From: Pycnopodia helianthoides | Lineage: Eukaryota; Echinodermata; Asteroidea; Forcipulatida; Asteriidae | Assembly: GCA_032158295.1 (NCBI GenBank) | Contig: CM063258.1 | Coordinates: 16,777,703 to 16,841,702 of the forward strand | Length of the DNA: 64,000 nucleotides | Direction of reading: 5' to 3' | In this document: positions 50,154-63,816 of the stretch, in pieces | How the letters are laid out: every line of letters begins with the position of its first letter | Numbering within the stretch: the first letter of the stretch is position 1 | Notes under the pieces: model-generated | Seen by the model: only the letters and a program-made list of their open reading frames with translations | What the model was told of the DNA's origin: nothing | The model's database searches: none | Position numbers and translations under genes: made by a program

Positions 50154-50539
50154 TTAAAGGCACTGGACACTATTGGTAGTTACTCAAAATAATTGTCAGC
50201 ATAAAAACTTACTTGGTAACGAGCAATGGAGAGCTGCTGATAGTATAAAACATTGTGAGAAACGGCTCCCTCTGAAGTAACTAGTTTTTGAGAAAGAAGT
50301 AATTTCTCAGTAAAATATTTGAATTGATTTTGAACCTCACGCGTGAGGTCTCGAAATCAAGCACTTGAAAGCACACAACTTCGTGTGACAAGGGTGTTTT
50401 TTCTTCCATTATTATCTCGCAACTTCGACGACCAATTAAGTTCAAATTTTCACAGGCTTGTTATTTTGTGCATATGTTGAGATACACCAAGTGAGAAGAC
50501 TGGTCTTTGACAATTACCAAAGGTGTCCAGTGTCTTTAA
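50154..50539. mobile_element. TTAA MITE, GGCACTGGACAC family
   Basis: TTAA then aggcactggacactattggt at the left; accaaaggtgtccagtgtct then TTAA at the right. The interior has gtgagaaacggctccctctg and cacacaacttcgtgtgacaa. A second partial start (ttaaaggcactccagtgcc) lies directly to the left, which suggests a nested or aborted insertion. Confidence 0.9.
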
Positions 50540-50579
50540 ACTTCTACAATAGTGCAAGGGGGCCTTCCATTTAGAAATC

Positions 50580-50970
50580 CTTGATCTGTCTTGGAGAGTT
50601 TATCTTCTCTTACCCATTATCGTCACTTTTGCTGTTCAGAAAGCTGGACAATTTTAACTCAATGCAAGATTTAAAATTTATTTTACACGCATGCGTTTTA
50701 AAATGTGGATCGTGTAAACACGGCACTAATAAAAAACATCATGCCGCAGCTAAACTGCCTGGAAAAATAGAACAATGGTTTCAATAAAAGAAATTCGCGA
50801 TATCTTATTGTTTACTTGTATGGTTTATATTGAGAGGTTATTTGTTTTCAATAGGTTTATCCTTGGTTACTTTTACGGATGAATGTGTTTCCACCAATAT
50901 AATTATATTCCCAACCAATAACCGACGGTGGAACATCCAGCTTGCGAATCCGGCTTGCGTAATAAAAAAC
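50580..50970. other. No gene recognised
   Basis: Short frames occur here but none shows splice context or a recognisable domain. Confidence 0.35.
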
Positions 50971-50974
50971 TACT

Positions 50975-51785
50975 GGATCCAATTTCATTTCACAAAATAT
51001 TGCTTAACAATTAATTGTCTGCGCTAAGCAGAAATGAGCAGGATACCAGTCACAAGTTGTACACGTGACGTGGTAGTTTGGCTGGTAACCTTACTTTAGT
51101 AAGAATAACTTTGTTGTGCTTAGCTCCTTTTTGTGCTTAAGCAGCTCTATCATATAGCTGCTTAGGCACACAAAGTAGCTAAGCACAACAAAATATGCTT
51201 ACCAGAATAAGGTTACCAGCCAAAGTAGCTCATTGAAATTGGTGCAATTTCAATGAGCTGCTTAAGCACAAAATATTGCTTGACAATTTTCTGCTAAGCA
51301 GAAATCAGCAGGATACCAGTCACAAGTTGAACACGTGACATGGTATTTTGGCTGGTAACCTTATCCGGTAAGCATAATTTTGTTGTGCTTAGCTCCTTTT
51401 TGTACTTAAGCAGCTCTATCATATAGCTGCTTAGGCACAAAAAGTAGCTAAGCACAACAAAATATGCTTACCAGAATAAGGTTACCAGCCAAACTACCGT
51501 GTAGTGTGTACAATTTGTGACTGGTATCCTGCTCATTTCTGCTTAGCAAAAAAATTGTTAAGCAATATATTATTAAGCATTAAGCATATTAAGCAGCTCT
51601 ATGAAATTGGCCTGGGCCCATTAAGCAGAAAATATTGCTCGACAATTTTGCTAAGCAGAAATCAGCAGGATACCAGTCACAAATTTTACATGTGACATGG
51701 TATTTTGGCTGGTAACCTTATCCGGTAAGCATAATTTTGTTGTGCTTAGCTACTTTTTGTGTTCAAGCAGCTCTATGATCAGCCG
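50975..51785. mobile_element. Nested cluster of GGGCCC/CTGCTTAAGCA MITE copies
   Basis: Four or five partial copies of one element lie in alternating orientation: gtagctaagcacaacaaaat and its complement tttgttgtgcttagct, aataaggttaccagcc and ggctggtaacctta, aggataccagtcacaa and ttgtgactggtatcct. Junctions carry agcagctctat(c/g)a and ccaatttcat ends. Repeated self-insertion or inverted duplication is the likely cause. Confidence 0.85.
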
Positions 51786-52426
51786 ACAACGAAACAAAAG
51801 TAAATAGCGCCACCTGTGGTGGCAAGCAAGTCTTTCGCAAGCGCGGTTTTCGCTGGTATCCAAGTGACGTTTTAGCTTAGATCGCATGATAGTTACAGGA
51901 TACCATGCGATCAGGAACATCCAGGAAGTAATCTGCGTTTGCATCATGTTTGCATTGACAGTCACACAGCTCGTCAGTAGACACGCAGAACTGTTCACAT
52001 TACCTATAACATTGACCCAATCAATGTGAAACCGAAACTGGAAAGCTGTGCTGCACATCAGAAGCGAAAGTTGATCAATTGTTAATAGTATCTTGTCACG
52101 TTTTACGAAGTCGCAGAGTTTGTTTGATCTGAGTAGCTTTTCAGGACGAGAGCAAGAGTGACGAAGCGGGTCAATGTATTGCGCCGTGCCGTGACGAGTG
52201 AAATTCTACGGATCTCCAATTCTACACGGGTGAACTGAAAGTAGTATTCATTTACACGGCCAGGCTGCTACCGTCTGATTGTGATCACGGTCCTTCCTCC
52301 ACGGTGCAGTGATGTAAACTTCGTGATTCTGAATGAAGTACACTACAGTACATGGCTTAACATCATCGTCTGCTGACCCAGTAGACTGAGTGAAGAGATT
52401 TGATTGACATTTTCTATGTTTACAAC
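51786..52426 (+). promoter_or_regulatory. Upstream region and leader of the gene starting at 52427
   Basis: CG dinucleotides are more frequent than in the surroundings from about 52080 to 52330, as in animal promoters. No TATA box is obvious. In-frame stops precede the start codon. Confidence 0.4.
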
Positions 52427-52475
52427 ATGTCGTCCTCCCCAGTAAAGATGGTCATGAAGATGAAAGACGGAGCAG
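52427..52475 (+). CDS. First coding exon of an unrecognised gene
   Basis: The start is in good context (acaacATGTC). It encodes MSSSPVKMVMKMKDGA plus one base, then a strong donor, gtgagt-like (gtgagtttt). The Met/Lys-rich start is not enough to name the protein. Most of the protein must lie beyond a long first intron; one possible next exon is the 27-nt block at 60901. The gene probably continues past the window. Confidence 0.6.
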
Positions 52476-54099
52476 GTGAGTTTTCATTTCATATTGGTTG
52501 GATACAATCTGAAATTGACGTAGAATTGGTGGAAGAGAATCTGTAATGAGTTAAGGTACTATTTTTGTAATCAATGTACTAAAATCCCAATTAACCTTGA
52601 AATATGAATGAAATATGACATGTCTTTTTGGACTGCTGGCTGTACAGCTGTATAAAAGTGTAGAGTGTGAATATATTTTGATAATGGTAAACGTATGGTT
52701 ACCTTGTTGGCAGCACTAACTTTCTGTTACTTTGTAAACTATAGGCTGGCAAGAGTGCTTTATATGATGTGTACACGAGTAACCAACATTATATCAGGAT
52801 TAATGAACAAGGTGTTACGTTACACAATTTATGGGGGACCACATCCCACACTAGCCATGGGGAAAAGAAATCACTTCTCAACTGACGTGCTCTGCATTCA
52901 ATTCCACATGTGGCCTTTTTTCAATTTTGTTGTCTTCCCAAAATAAGAATATTATTATTTCATTATTAAAAATTGACTCCTAAATTCAAATGGTTGATGG
53001 GAGTCACCTTTCCTTTCTGATTTGTTGTTCCCGAGTTATGGTTTTAAAGGAAAATTGTACACAGTCCGACATTATAAACGATCTGATTCCATCTTTTCTA
53101 GAAGAAGTCATGACAATGTTGGCGCAGAACAAGACCACTTTTTTTCAGCGTGGAATTTCTAAGTCCTAAAATTCATTCGCTGTGCATGTTTAGTGCCATT
53201 TTAGCTTTATACTGATCCCAAAAAAGAAAGCAGCCGGTACCTGCCAAACAGCCAAAAAGTAGCGAGCTACATGAAGGTTTTGGTGCAGCTAGAGTTACTC
53301 TGCATTCATTAACATTTTTCAAGGCCCAAAGGAGGTCATCTGCATACATGAATTCTGATGGTAACCCAACAATTTCCTTTTACATAAACAAGGAAGTTGA
53401 AATATTTCTGTAAGCTTTGTCAGATTTTCATGTTCAGGCAGTAACGTAGGAAGAAAGTTAGTGTAAGTACGGAGGATCGATGCTGATGTATGGGGTAGAA
53501 TTTGTCATATTGTGCTGCAGATGAAGTAAGGTTTAGTCTCGTGAAGAGCAGATGTTTCCAGCTCCTTTTCTCTTGAAATGGTCATCTATCTCAATCGACT
53601 TTGAATTTGATTTGAAGGATATTCAAATGCATTAAAAGATTCCTGAGGCCTCGAGCTTTTGTATCATTATGGATGAAGGTAATTATGTACAAAGTATTCA
53701 ACTGATGAAAAGGATTTGTGCAGTATTGACACGGTCAAAGAGAAGATAAATAATGCTTTCAGATGGGATTAGTAAAGTCCACATAAGTTCCCTAAACTTC
53801 ATTGTATCAAGCACATACTGATACATGTACTGTTGTAAAACTTTACAGATAATGACTTGAAAAACATAGATGATCATATGACACAAGTGTGGTGCTAATT
53901 TCATGGCTATGATCCGATTGCTATTTTCCGATGTTGTAGTCCTCATACTTTCACTTAAATGTATTCAAATAACAAAATTAATTCTGATTGGTGACTCTTA
54001 CAGATAAAATTCCTTTTATTGAGTTTAGAAACTCAGTAGTAAAGGGCCCGATGGCAAATATCAATCAGAGTGCGTTTTTAATGTTTTTTTACATTAACG

Positions 54100-54480
54100 T
54101 GGTTGCGATAATCGTAACCCTCCATACTCCCGACGGTCGCAAATCGAAGGGTTGCAAGAGCTCTAGTTTGTGTTAAAATCACATGTAACAAATACATACA
54201 ATGTGCTATTTCGACCATTTCTGTCAGACTAGTGACCAGAGTTGCGCGATTTCCACGACTTTCAAAATTCATACACACATTCTAAGAACGTGGATTTGAT
54301 CTTCAATGTGTAATGAATCAATTTAGAACACTTAAAACATAATCATAGAAATATTTGTCAGAACGAAAATAAACTTACCAGAGTCTTGCCAAAGTGTCCA
54401 TGAACCATAGTGCGCGTCAACTTGTGTTTTTGAACCCCGCACTTTCAAGATCTCAACAAATGGAGTGGCTTAGTCGAGTA
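54100..54480. mobile_element. Solo end of the Mutator-like element
   Basis: ggttgcgataatcgtaaccc, catactcccgacggtcg, gtcagactagtgaccaga and cacattctaagaacgtgg follow the order in the terminal repeat of the 28845-29736 element, more diverged. No matching opposite end was found nearby. Confidence 0.75.
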
Positions 54481-57400
54481 ACTTGTTCTCTCCTCTCCTA
54501 GCCCAGGTTAGACTTCTCCATTGCATACAACGCAATGGAGTCCAGGGTATAACAGGTCCTGTACAATTAAGAAATGATTTCATTAACAAATTGTTGAAAA
54601 TTTATACCTGATGGAGGCAGCTGAAGCTTCGTTCACATTAATATTCTCTATGTCCGGAACTCCCCGCCTGCTGGGTTCAGAACTGTTAATTTTATCCTTG
54701 GGTGACATTATTTTTGAAAATATAATGAAAATTGACGTCTCAGTTCTCAGTTGTAACTTTCTGTACTGACTCCTACAGTATGTGAAGTCTTGCTCGCACG
54801 CACGCGTGCCCAAAATATTCATAGCAAGTTCGTCACGTTCGTTCATGCTTCAAGCTCATATCGATTCTTTACAATGATTCAAGTACTAAAACCAAGTACG
54901 GTATCGACACATTCACTTTTTATAACAAAATAATGCAGTATCGATGAACACTAATTGAATGTTTTGCTTCAGTTGATGGTCGAGTCAATCGGTGTTGCTA
55001 CGCTTTTCGCACGTGGGCACAAAAGCTCAATCGTCAATCGGTACAAGATGTTTACAACGGAAGCGTGGATCTTCTTTTTTCTGGAATTTTGTAACCTTGA
55101 GATTCTGTGTTATTTGTGGACCCGTCAAAAGTATAGTTATGGACAAGAGAAATGTATTTTTAAAACAAAAGTTCAGCTTCTTAAATCAGGTTGAAATTAG
55201 TTGAAATTTTAGTTGCATTGTAGAGAAGCTTTACATGTATACATGTACCCGGGACATCAGTACAATGCAACGGACACTGACGCCTACCAGGGCTACTTTT
55301 GTCCTTGATATTGGGGCAGGAGTTTTGCCATTTATTTCAGTTAGATTTATGCAGGCAAATTTTGGATACGTGTGCATCAGTTTGTATTCTGTGATGGAAC
55401 CTGATGTTTGTAATGTGATACATTGAGCTCAGTATCAACATGTACACTCTATAAAACTATTCTGTTTTTGTTACATCCTGTGAACTACAAAACACTGCAC
55501 AATGTTGCACATGACTGCTGTTATAATTCCCTGACTATTCTATCTATCTGTCTACACACTGTAGAATAATTAGAATTGTGTCAGAGTTTAGAAGTACATC
55601 CCTGTTGACACAGTCAAATGTAGAATAGATAGTCTCTAAGTTGATTTGAATGAGGTCATTGATTCCCCAGGTAGAAGTATTTATGGAATGTAAGAGGTGA
55701 TATACACTGTACACTCAATAGTCCTATCTTTCATTCTGCACATGTCCACTTGATATTCATACTTTGCAATTTGACCTTCGAATGACTGTACCATGTTTAA
55801 GTTTTTGTTTCATCATATAAAAAATTTACTGAGTCAGTAATTTTAAAGTTGAATGCAATATATACATTGTTGTAACTGACTGATTTTTATAATTTTGTTT
55901 TCAAGTTCAAACTTGAGGACTGATAAGACCATGTGTTGTGATGTTAGACAAATTAAGTGCATTTTTTGTCCGATAAATGATAAAATAAATGATTGTATGT
56001 TTTGACTTATTAAGCGACTTTCCCACAACCCTTCTTAGATCGCACCCTCTAATTGACTGTATCGTGCAACCTCTTTCATGTTTTTTTAAATAATCTTTTG
56101 TCATCTTCCATTGTCAGTCACTAGTAGTTTGTGTGGTTTTATTGTGACTGGAATTTGTTTGGAATCCTTGGACAACCAGTACTAAAAACCCACAATAATT
56201 GATACTTGACAACTCAGTAACTAGCTGGTATTGACAGGATGTGTGTGTGATTTGTAACCATGTGTTGAAAAAGAAAGCGAACATTTGACACGCTATACAC
56301 ACATGTACAATACAGACTGTGTGTCTAAAAAAGGTATTAAAGGAAATTCATTGTGAGACACTTGACAGTTGAGTTGCCACATAAATTATTAGAGTAAAAA
56401 CAGGAAATATTTTGCCCAATTGTTATATAGCTACCGTATACAGATACCATAGAGTAAGGCAGATCTACCTTCCTTGTAAAAATATTAGTCAGTCCATGTT
56501 CAATTGAAAAAACAGAAATGCACAAACTTTTAAAAATAACTATTCATGTATATTTCCAATGAAAAATGTTGGCCTACATTTATTTTGAACTGGTACACAT
56601 TATGGGTGCATTGCTGGATTATTTGTTCATTTAATTTGTAAGATGCTAGGTCTGTTTTTTGGCCGATTTGACTGGAAAATTTGAACTTTAAATTTTAAAT
56701 ATTATATTTTTGTATTGATTAGAGAAAGTGCTTTCGGCCAAAATCTGGTCAAGCAACTTTAATTTAAAACTTATAAATATGAGAAACCTAATCGTTAATT
56801 TGTTCTATTGATGATCTGTCAGATTATAAATATTGTGGTATTGAGTTTCACATTCACAGAGCACTGTGGATGCGTGCACTCACAGACTCAAATAAAATGC
56901 TTTAACTTCATTTCCCGTTGGGATTATTATCACCCCAGGGTGTTAATGTGACTGGAATGGAGATGGTTTTTTCCATGAGATAACGTCTGAATTGTAGACT
57001 ATGGAGATCCTTCATGGGTGATCAAATAACATTATGAAGCCGTTATGCCTGTTCTGTTGTACCTACAATGGCTGAGGACTAGAAAGGTCATGAATAATTA
57101 ATGAAACATCCCTCGACACTTGATATTATGCTCTACCTTCCTGTGCATGGTAACCAATCATGATTAATAGATATTGATTAGATACGTAGTGATCGAGTAT
57201 GGTTTTACTGAAAGTAAACATGACGAGATTCATTAGCGAAATAAGGACATTGTACATACATCAATTATTATGCCACAATTTCATCAAGCTCAAACAGGGT
57301 GCAGTTTGTTGGAAATCTTGCTCCAAATTTATTTATTGAATGTTTTTAAAACTAGTATTGTACACTTTGGTGCTTTCTGGAGTAATAATTACGACAAGCC

Positions 57401-58879
57401 ACAGTCGGCCAATAAAGAGATTAATTGCACATGAATACATCCTACATGTACCAGAATGGTTTAGGTTCATGGTAGGTTATATAGTGTTAGGACTGTCAGA
57501 TGTCTCAGTTATTTCTTGATGCATCTTTGAATCAGTGTCTTCAAGTATACATTACATAGAACGCTCCCTGCCATGAAGAAAAATGTCATCGCCTCCTCTA
57601 GAATGAAATTCCAGACTATAGGCTAAATGTATTCATATATAATATTGAATTCTTTTAAGAAGTGTTGGAAGTATAATCTTACAACATGTTTCTTTGTTTA
57701 TGATGCATTAACTCAAAGGGAAATGTTTTTTCTTCTTCAAATGACACCAAGTGTTTAGGTTTTAATTACTTTGTTCACATTTGCATCCATAATGGATAGA
57801 TTTCTATTTTGAGAGTTTTCACAGTTGAATTTCAGATCATATTAATAAATAAAAAACAACACTGCACCTACAAAAATTGACAATGTCAGGTACAGTACAC
57901 CATTCAAAGCACTGACAAGAAGAGTTTGATAACAAGTCTTACTGTCTTTGTGCACTCACTGCTGTTAAGATAAATATTTGTTGAAGAAGCCATCGGACTT
58001 GTCCAAGCTTTAGTTCAACAATTGATCGAAGGATGTAATTCAACACTTTTATTGAGGTAAACGTTAAGCCAACATTCGATCTTACTTCGATTCTTGAGGA
58101 ACTCGCGTCAAGAAACGAGTGAGTCACTCCCCGATACTTGAGACATGAAACCAATGTGACTGGGATTAGTTGAAGTTGCTTCCATAAATAAACTACCCTC
58201 TGCAATATGTGTAATACTAGAGCCATTATTCTACAAAGCCTATCCACTTGTTCTTCCTTCAAGGGTCTATAAGGTTGCCATGGTGATTCAGCTCAGTGCA
58301 GAGTTTTGTTCCATCCTGGTGGTGGCATCTTGTAATACATGTAGAAGAGTTTGGATTTTAGAGCATCTTGTAGACTGATAAAAAATTAAGCATTCCAATT
58401 TTCAGTTTGCAAACTTTTATGATCTGAGCAAAGTTACTAGAAAGTTTGTTTTAAAACTCTTAGTTGATGGTGTAACATAAGAGTACCTAAGGAATACATA
58501 CACGTACACGATGTCCAGGTATAAAGCAATGGGTGGAGGTTGACTTGGCACTCAAGTACTATTCAATCAGCACAGCTGAAGTAAATGCAAATATCTAATT
58601 TTGGCGATCAGATGCAAACAAGCAACTTAACCACCTCTTTCCACTTTCTAACTGACTGCTTTAAAACACTGCAACACCTGACCAGGCATGGCAACTCACA
58701 GAACTTATACACAATGAATTCCAGTTCAACTTTTTTTCCAGAAGGAAAAGAACGAAGTTCATTTGATCTGACTTATTCATGTGGTATTGACTGCAGACAT
58801 GGAATTGTTTGGAGGCCATGTTGCCCCTGGTCTACACCTTGGTGCCCCTCCAAAGGTTTCCCATAGACTTTATGATTTT

Positions 58880-58960
58880 ACACTTAATGGAAGTGCCCTT
58901 TACAAAATAAAAATTGCCCTCCCTCTAAAAGATGAAATTCCAGGCCTGTGACTGGGTTGA
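58880..58960. repeat. Dispersed fragment shared with the 1.3-6.5-kb tandem units
   Basis: aagtgccctttacaaaataa, gatgaaattccaggcctgtg and neighbouring bases match, in reverse orientation, the middle part of the tandem units (compare 13040-13100 in the right arm). The middle part of each unit is thus probably a dispersed repeat that was carried along when the array was built. Confidence 0.6.
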
Positions 58961-60900
58961 AAGGAACACAAATGTTGCAGCTGATCAGAGAACCTGTTGG
59001 AAACATTCAGAGGCATTTAAAAGGCTAATGAGGCTCCGTTGAATTATTTCATTCAAGTATTGTGGGAATTTTCCATGGACAATGACTAACTTAATACCTA
59101 CATCTATCATCAGTCATTAGACAAAGAGAGCATTGGATCGGATTGAAATGCCTTGTATTTTGAGCCTTCATAATTCCCTTTATAGACAGCATGTCCTGAA
59201 GAAGTAAACTGTATAGTTGAGTGATTGCAGTCAATAGAAACACTCCTAGAGTCATGACAACAGCAGTAATTGGTGACTCAAACACTATGGTATGTCTGGT
59301 TCACAATAGGAGTATTCCGCATTCCCTCACTGTGAAGAATTAACATTACGCCTAGTTGGTGGTTTCTGGTTTCGACAACCATGTGGGTGTCAATGGGCTA
59401 GAAAAATATGTTTCTTGTAACCAGACAGGTGAAATATATGGACTTTTTGTTTGTGAAATTTCCTTCAATTATGTCAATAGGGTTTATTATGCAGGTTTGC
59501 AATTCAGTTTGTCAAATTTTGACATTGCAGTGGGTGGTGGTTTTGGACCCGGGGGGAGGGGGGGGGGGATGATAAAAGCTAGATAATTTTAAGTTCCTTG
59601 TATTAAATGCTGACAGTGTTTTGGTCTTAGAGGATGGGTTCATAAATGCTGTACAATTATCCTTAAACATGTATTCACACCATGTAATATGGATTTTCTG
59701 AATTTATTTTCTCTGCACTGTCATGAATTTTGATGATGATGAATTGTACACACAAGGAATCATCATTAAGAACTGCAGCTTGTATATTGTGACAATTAAT
59801 TGCTACCCCTTCAGTGAGTTTCATATTTTGGGAAGTCAAGCATGACGTCTTCTCCAGCCAAGTAGAAGACTTTCAAATGTCATGTTAATCAGTAGTATCT
59901 GCAATTGGAAATGAACTTGAGCTGTCATTTTATCGGACAAATTTTCTTGTGGCAGTCATGTCAATTTTAAATGTGTATTCTGTGCTGGGTTGACAATTTG
60001 TGAAGTGTTGAGTCTTAAATAAAAATATAATGCAATCCAAAGTTACAGAGTACTGTAGCAGGCTAATTTGATTTCACATTTTTAAGGAAATAAAGTTTTA
60101 ATATTACATGTAGGTTAAATGTACATGAAATAAAATAGTTCCAAAAAGCAGACTGTTTAGACATCTTTGTATCAGCTGGGGATGTATGATTCCAAATATT
60201 TTTGTAATAGTTAATCATGTGGAAAGTTGATACAATTGAATTCATTAATTAACCATGGCAGGAATGTTGGAGACAAACTTTGATTTCAACAAGAAATTAA
60301 TCCATAATGACAGGTTTGGCAATCATGATGGTTTGATTATTATGTGGGTGCTGTTAACCTCATCAACTGTTAACCTTTAATGTCGTACAGGAAGAAGACA
60401 ATAGGGGTCTTGGCCACTAGCACCAAAGAACCTTGTCTTTAACCTTCAATACAAAGGCTTTCTTTTGGTTATTTCTAATAGGGCATAAATTGCTTTGAGA
60501 AAGTAAACATGTATATTTTGAACTGGATGTACATGTATGATCCTTTGTATTCCTTTCATTGGAAACTAACACACTTTAACAGCTAAGAGACAACATCAGT
60601 AAAGAAAAAAGAAATGCAGAAACTACAGTAATAAAGAGAAACACAATTTTAGAACTTGAAATGTGTCAAGTGTCCATAATATGCAGGTACAGTACATGTA
60701 CGCATGTACTTACATAGGCATGGGTGAAGTGCAAATTTAGCTGAAGGTTTTGTTGCCTTTCAATTGAGCTTTTTGTGTGTCATATTTGATGCTTCATTAA
60801 CTATTATTTTGCCCACGAACCTTGGTCATAAAAGGAAATTCAGTTGATTAATTCTTTATCATTATTTGAGGACGTTCAGAAATATTCTTGTTCTATGCAG

Positions 60901-60927
60901 GTGTGGAGTTGGTTTTAGTCGAACGTG
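60901..60927 (+). CDS. Possible 27-nt microexon of the gene starting at 52427
   Basis: Acceptor ttgttctatgcag and donor gtaagt bracket 27 bases. Joined to the 52427 exon the frame stays open and continues MKDGA to GVELVLVER plus one base. Phase is preserved (27 is a multiple of three). A short block with two splice sites can arise by chance in an 8-kb intron, so this is only a candidate. Confidence 0.25.
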
Positions 60928-62322
60928 GTAAGTTGTTTCCAGTAAGTCTGTTTTCCTCTGTAAAAATAACTAGTTTTGGAATTTCCTTTGGTGACATTGC
61001 TGACAATAGTCGTAGCAATGGAAGCAGACATAGTGAAACTTGTAGTCTCTGAATAGACTGGTGGATTACAGAATGTGTTCTTGCCAATGGTGTTACATTT
61101 TGTGTCTTTGTTGTGGAAATAAGGGGAGTGTGTTGAACAACGATGTGACAATATGTTATATGAAACCCCTTTTTGTCAGTACATGTATAGTGCAAGGTTG
61201 AAGGTATTGTATAATAACAGCGCAACTGTAAAAAAAAATGCTGAAAGAGGCACACCACTCAATATAAAAAATCATGTACAGTTCTGTACATGCGTACATT
61301 GTAAATGTTTATGATACACACAGTTTTAGTACTTTACTTCTATCTATAGAATAGCGGTGTGTAACCAAACTGTCAATTTAAAGCAGCTCGTTTAAAACAC
61401 AAACTGACATGAGTGATGACAAACAAAGATATTTCCCTACTATACTTTTTCTAACAACTCACAACTCAACTGATGGCAAGATGTTACTACATGTATGCCT
61501 ACAAAGAAGGAAAGAGTAAATTTGACATTTAACCGATACTTTTGTTGTTGCTTTTCATTAAGGGAGGTTCAACACTGTTTTTGTCTTTATGTACATTGTC
61601 ATTGCGTAAAAAAAAAATTGTGGTTGCACCTGAAAAGACCAACTCTTATGTCACTTTTCTTTTGTCACAATTTCCTTTGGTGGGAAATTATTGTGTAAAC
61701 TGAATGATTTATAAACTGTTGTGATTGCTTTGTTTTTGTTACTGTGGAGAGACTTAATAGGTTCCTGTAGTTTACAGGCCATTCTGTACCCACTTCCAGC
61801 TGGTACCCAAGACCTCCCTTTGCTCTTGTTGTTGGGTCTGGCAAGCAGGGGATTTACGGCCTTAATTTTATTTGATAAAATTGTCTAACCACAGGCTAGA
61901 CCACAACTATATTTGTCTGATTGATCAGTTATGTTGGAAGTCATTAATAAGAACCTGTGTGTCCAATAATACATGTATACACTTCCTGAAAACTAGTAAA
62001 CATAAGTAATGGTTTTGTTTGTTTTGTTTCAAGATTGATAAACATGTATACTATGCAAATATTGACAAGTATTGTTAAGTTGAACAAAACCGAAGTATTA
62101 TTTGGAGTTGGATTTGGGTTGTCTTCATTATCTGCAATCGATTTGAGACTATCATTATCACATATTAAAAAAAAATATGAAATTGCAGTTGAAGTTTAGA
62201 GTTACTCAAAAAGTCTCTTGGTGACACACATTTTGTTGTATATTTTCATCAAGATAGGTAAAAAAAATCATCAATCAAACATGTTTGGGGATACACTACA
62301 TTCATATTTATTTGCAATCTAC
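60928..62322. other. No gene recognised
   Basis: AT-rich sequence with several tacatgta runs and short frames, none convincing. Probably intron of the 52427 gene. Confidence 0.4.
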
Positions 62323-62716
62323 TTAAAGGAACATTACAGAATTGGTAAGGAAAAAACTTGTAAAATTTACTTTTTGATCACAGATTTACATAAAACTTAC
62401 ACGGTCTAATGATGATGATAGTAGAAAACATCCCTTGAAATATTTCTGTCTGAAATGCCATATTTGATGAGAAATGAATAAACCAAATTTCCGATTGGAG
62501 TTTATCGCTCAGTGAGCGTTTTATTCATTTTTTTGAATCTATATGATTTCATGCAAATGTGTAATCGTTTTTTACTATTTTCTTGTGACCGAGATGGCCA
62601 ATCGATCTCAAACTTCTACAGGTTTGACAGTTTATGTATATGGTGGATTACATAAAGTGCTTACACTGCCAGCAACTGTTTTGTTAGCAAAAACCAATTC
62701 TGTGATGTTCCTTTAA
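62323..62716. mobile_element. TTAA MITE, AGGAACATTACAG family, third copy
   Basis: TTAA at 62323-62326 and 62713-62716. The inverted ends aggaacattacagaattggt are as in 21655-22045, but the interior is in the opposite orientation. Length 394 bp, close to the other short copy. Confidence 0.9.
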
Positions 62717-63625
62717 ATAACACAACTCTATACATGATGTAGATGCACCACTTTATGGTTCTAAAGGATCCATTAACTTTATGGTTCCAAAGGGATCAAT
62801 TAACACTCAGACAGATTAGCGCTTGCAGTTGCACACCAACTGGTAATGGGTTTGAAGTCAATAATGTACATAGTCAATGAGGCTGAACATCAAAACGCAA
62901 GTAACAGTGTTTCTTGAAAGCTTGCATTTACATCAACAAGATCTACATGTATAAGTACATGTAAGTGTAAGAGTGGCATTGTAATGAAGTTACTCATGAT
63001 ACTCATGTAGGCCAGATGGTGACCTTTCTAACTCTACCAAGTACTGATTGCATCATTTCTTGTTGTATTACGTAGATCTTGATGTACAAGTATACGTTGC
63101 ATGTTTGTTTCGACTCTTCTTTTTTTTATTTATTTATTTTTAAGGGGGGGGGGGCAAGTGCTCATGTGGTTGTAAATTGATGAACTTGTTATAGAAATAT
63201 GTAGATTAGAACAAAGTACATGTATGGTTGGTTCATATGGGTGATCCAAGATACACCGTACATGATGGTACCAAGAAACAGCTCACTGTACAACAAGTAT
63301 AACTAGTAGGTACACTATGTGCTGTGTAATAATATGTAAATATTCATAATGAACACGTGTTCAAATGAATTATTCTTTCCTGTAAGCAGGAACCTCTGAG
63401 GTCACTGCACTTAGTGCTTGTTGATTTTGTTGTGTTTGTTCCTGAACAGCATACTTAGTTTTGCAAAATAATGTATAGCTGACAATGAGTGACAACTACA
63501 TCAATAACTTTGTAGAGTGTGTTGAAAGCTGACTTTGTATATTTCTTCTCCCTACTTTCCATTCGTTGGGTAAGTTTAAATTTGTTTAAATAATAACTTG
63601 ACTTACTTGACTTGGCGAACTTTTC
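62717..63625. other. No gene recognised
   Basis: AT-rich with tacatgta runs and a G-run near 63145-63154. A small direct repeat (ccattaactttatggtt type) is at 62745-62805. Confidence 0.4.
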
Positions 63626-63629
63626 TTCC

Positions 63630-63810
63630 AAGGTGGGCTTTGGAGATACTGTCTATCCACTATCAGTCGCCATGTTATTAGATAGATGTCCTGCTCTGAC
63701 CAGTGGTGTGATGCCCAGATTGGCACAAGAGGACTTCATATCATCTGTCTACTTGTTCAGCGTTTCGGTGGTCTTCCTCTCGGCCTTGATCCATCAATAT
63801 TGCCTTGGAA
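63630..63810 (-). mobile_element. Probable LINE coding remnant, minus strand
   Basis: On the minus strand the sequence reads GNIDGSRPRGRPPKR near 63765-63810 and then continues, with stops and frame changes, for about 45 codons. An Arg/Gly/Pro/Lys run of this kind is common near the C-terminal end of LINE reverse transcriptase proteins. The 89-codon plus-strand frame over the same place is likely its shadow. Confidence 0.35.
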
Positions 63811-63816
63811 CACAAG

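Larger units (their letters stand above)
52476..60900 (+). other. Long first intron, no convincing exon
   Basis: AT-rich sequence with scattered mobile-element pieces (54100, 58880). Several 60-107-codon frames exist on both strands, including a 107-codon minus-strand frame at 57939-58262, but none has domain-like features with splice signals. A small hairpin, ctccattgc / gcaatggag, lies near 54516-54540. Confidence 0.5.

Noticed and set aside
57939..58262. Minus-strand frame of 107 codons
   Set aside because: It has no recognisable domain or splice signals and lies in a long AT-rich intron; frames of this length are expected by chance.
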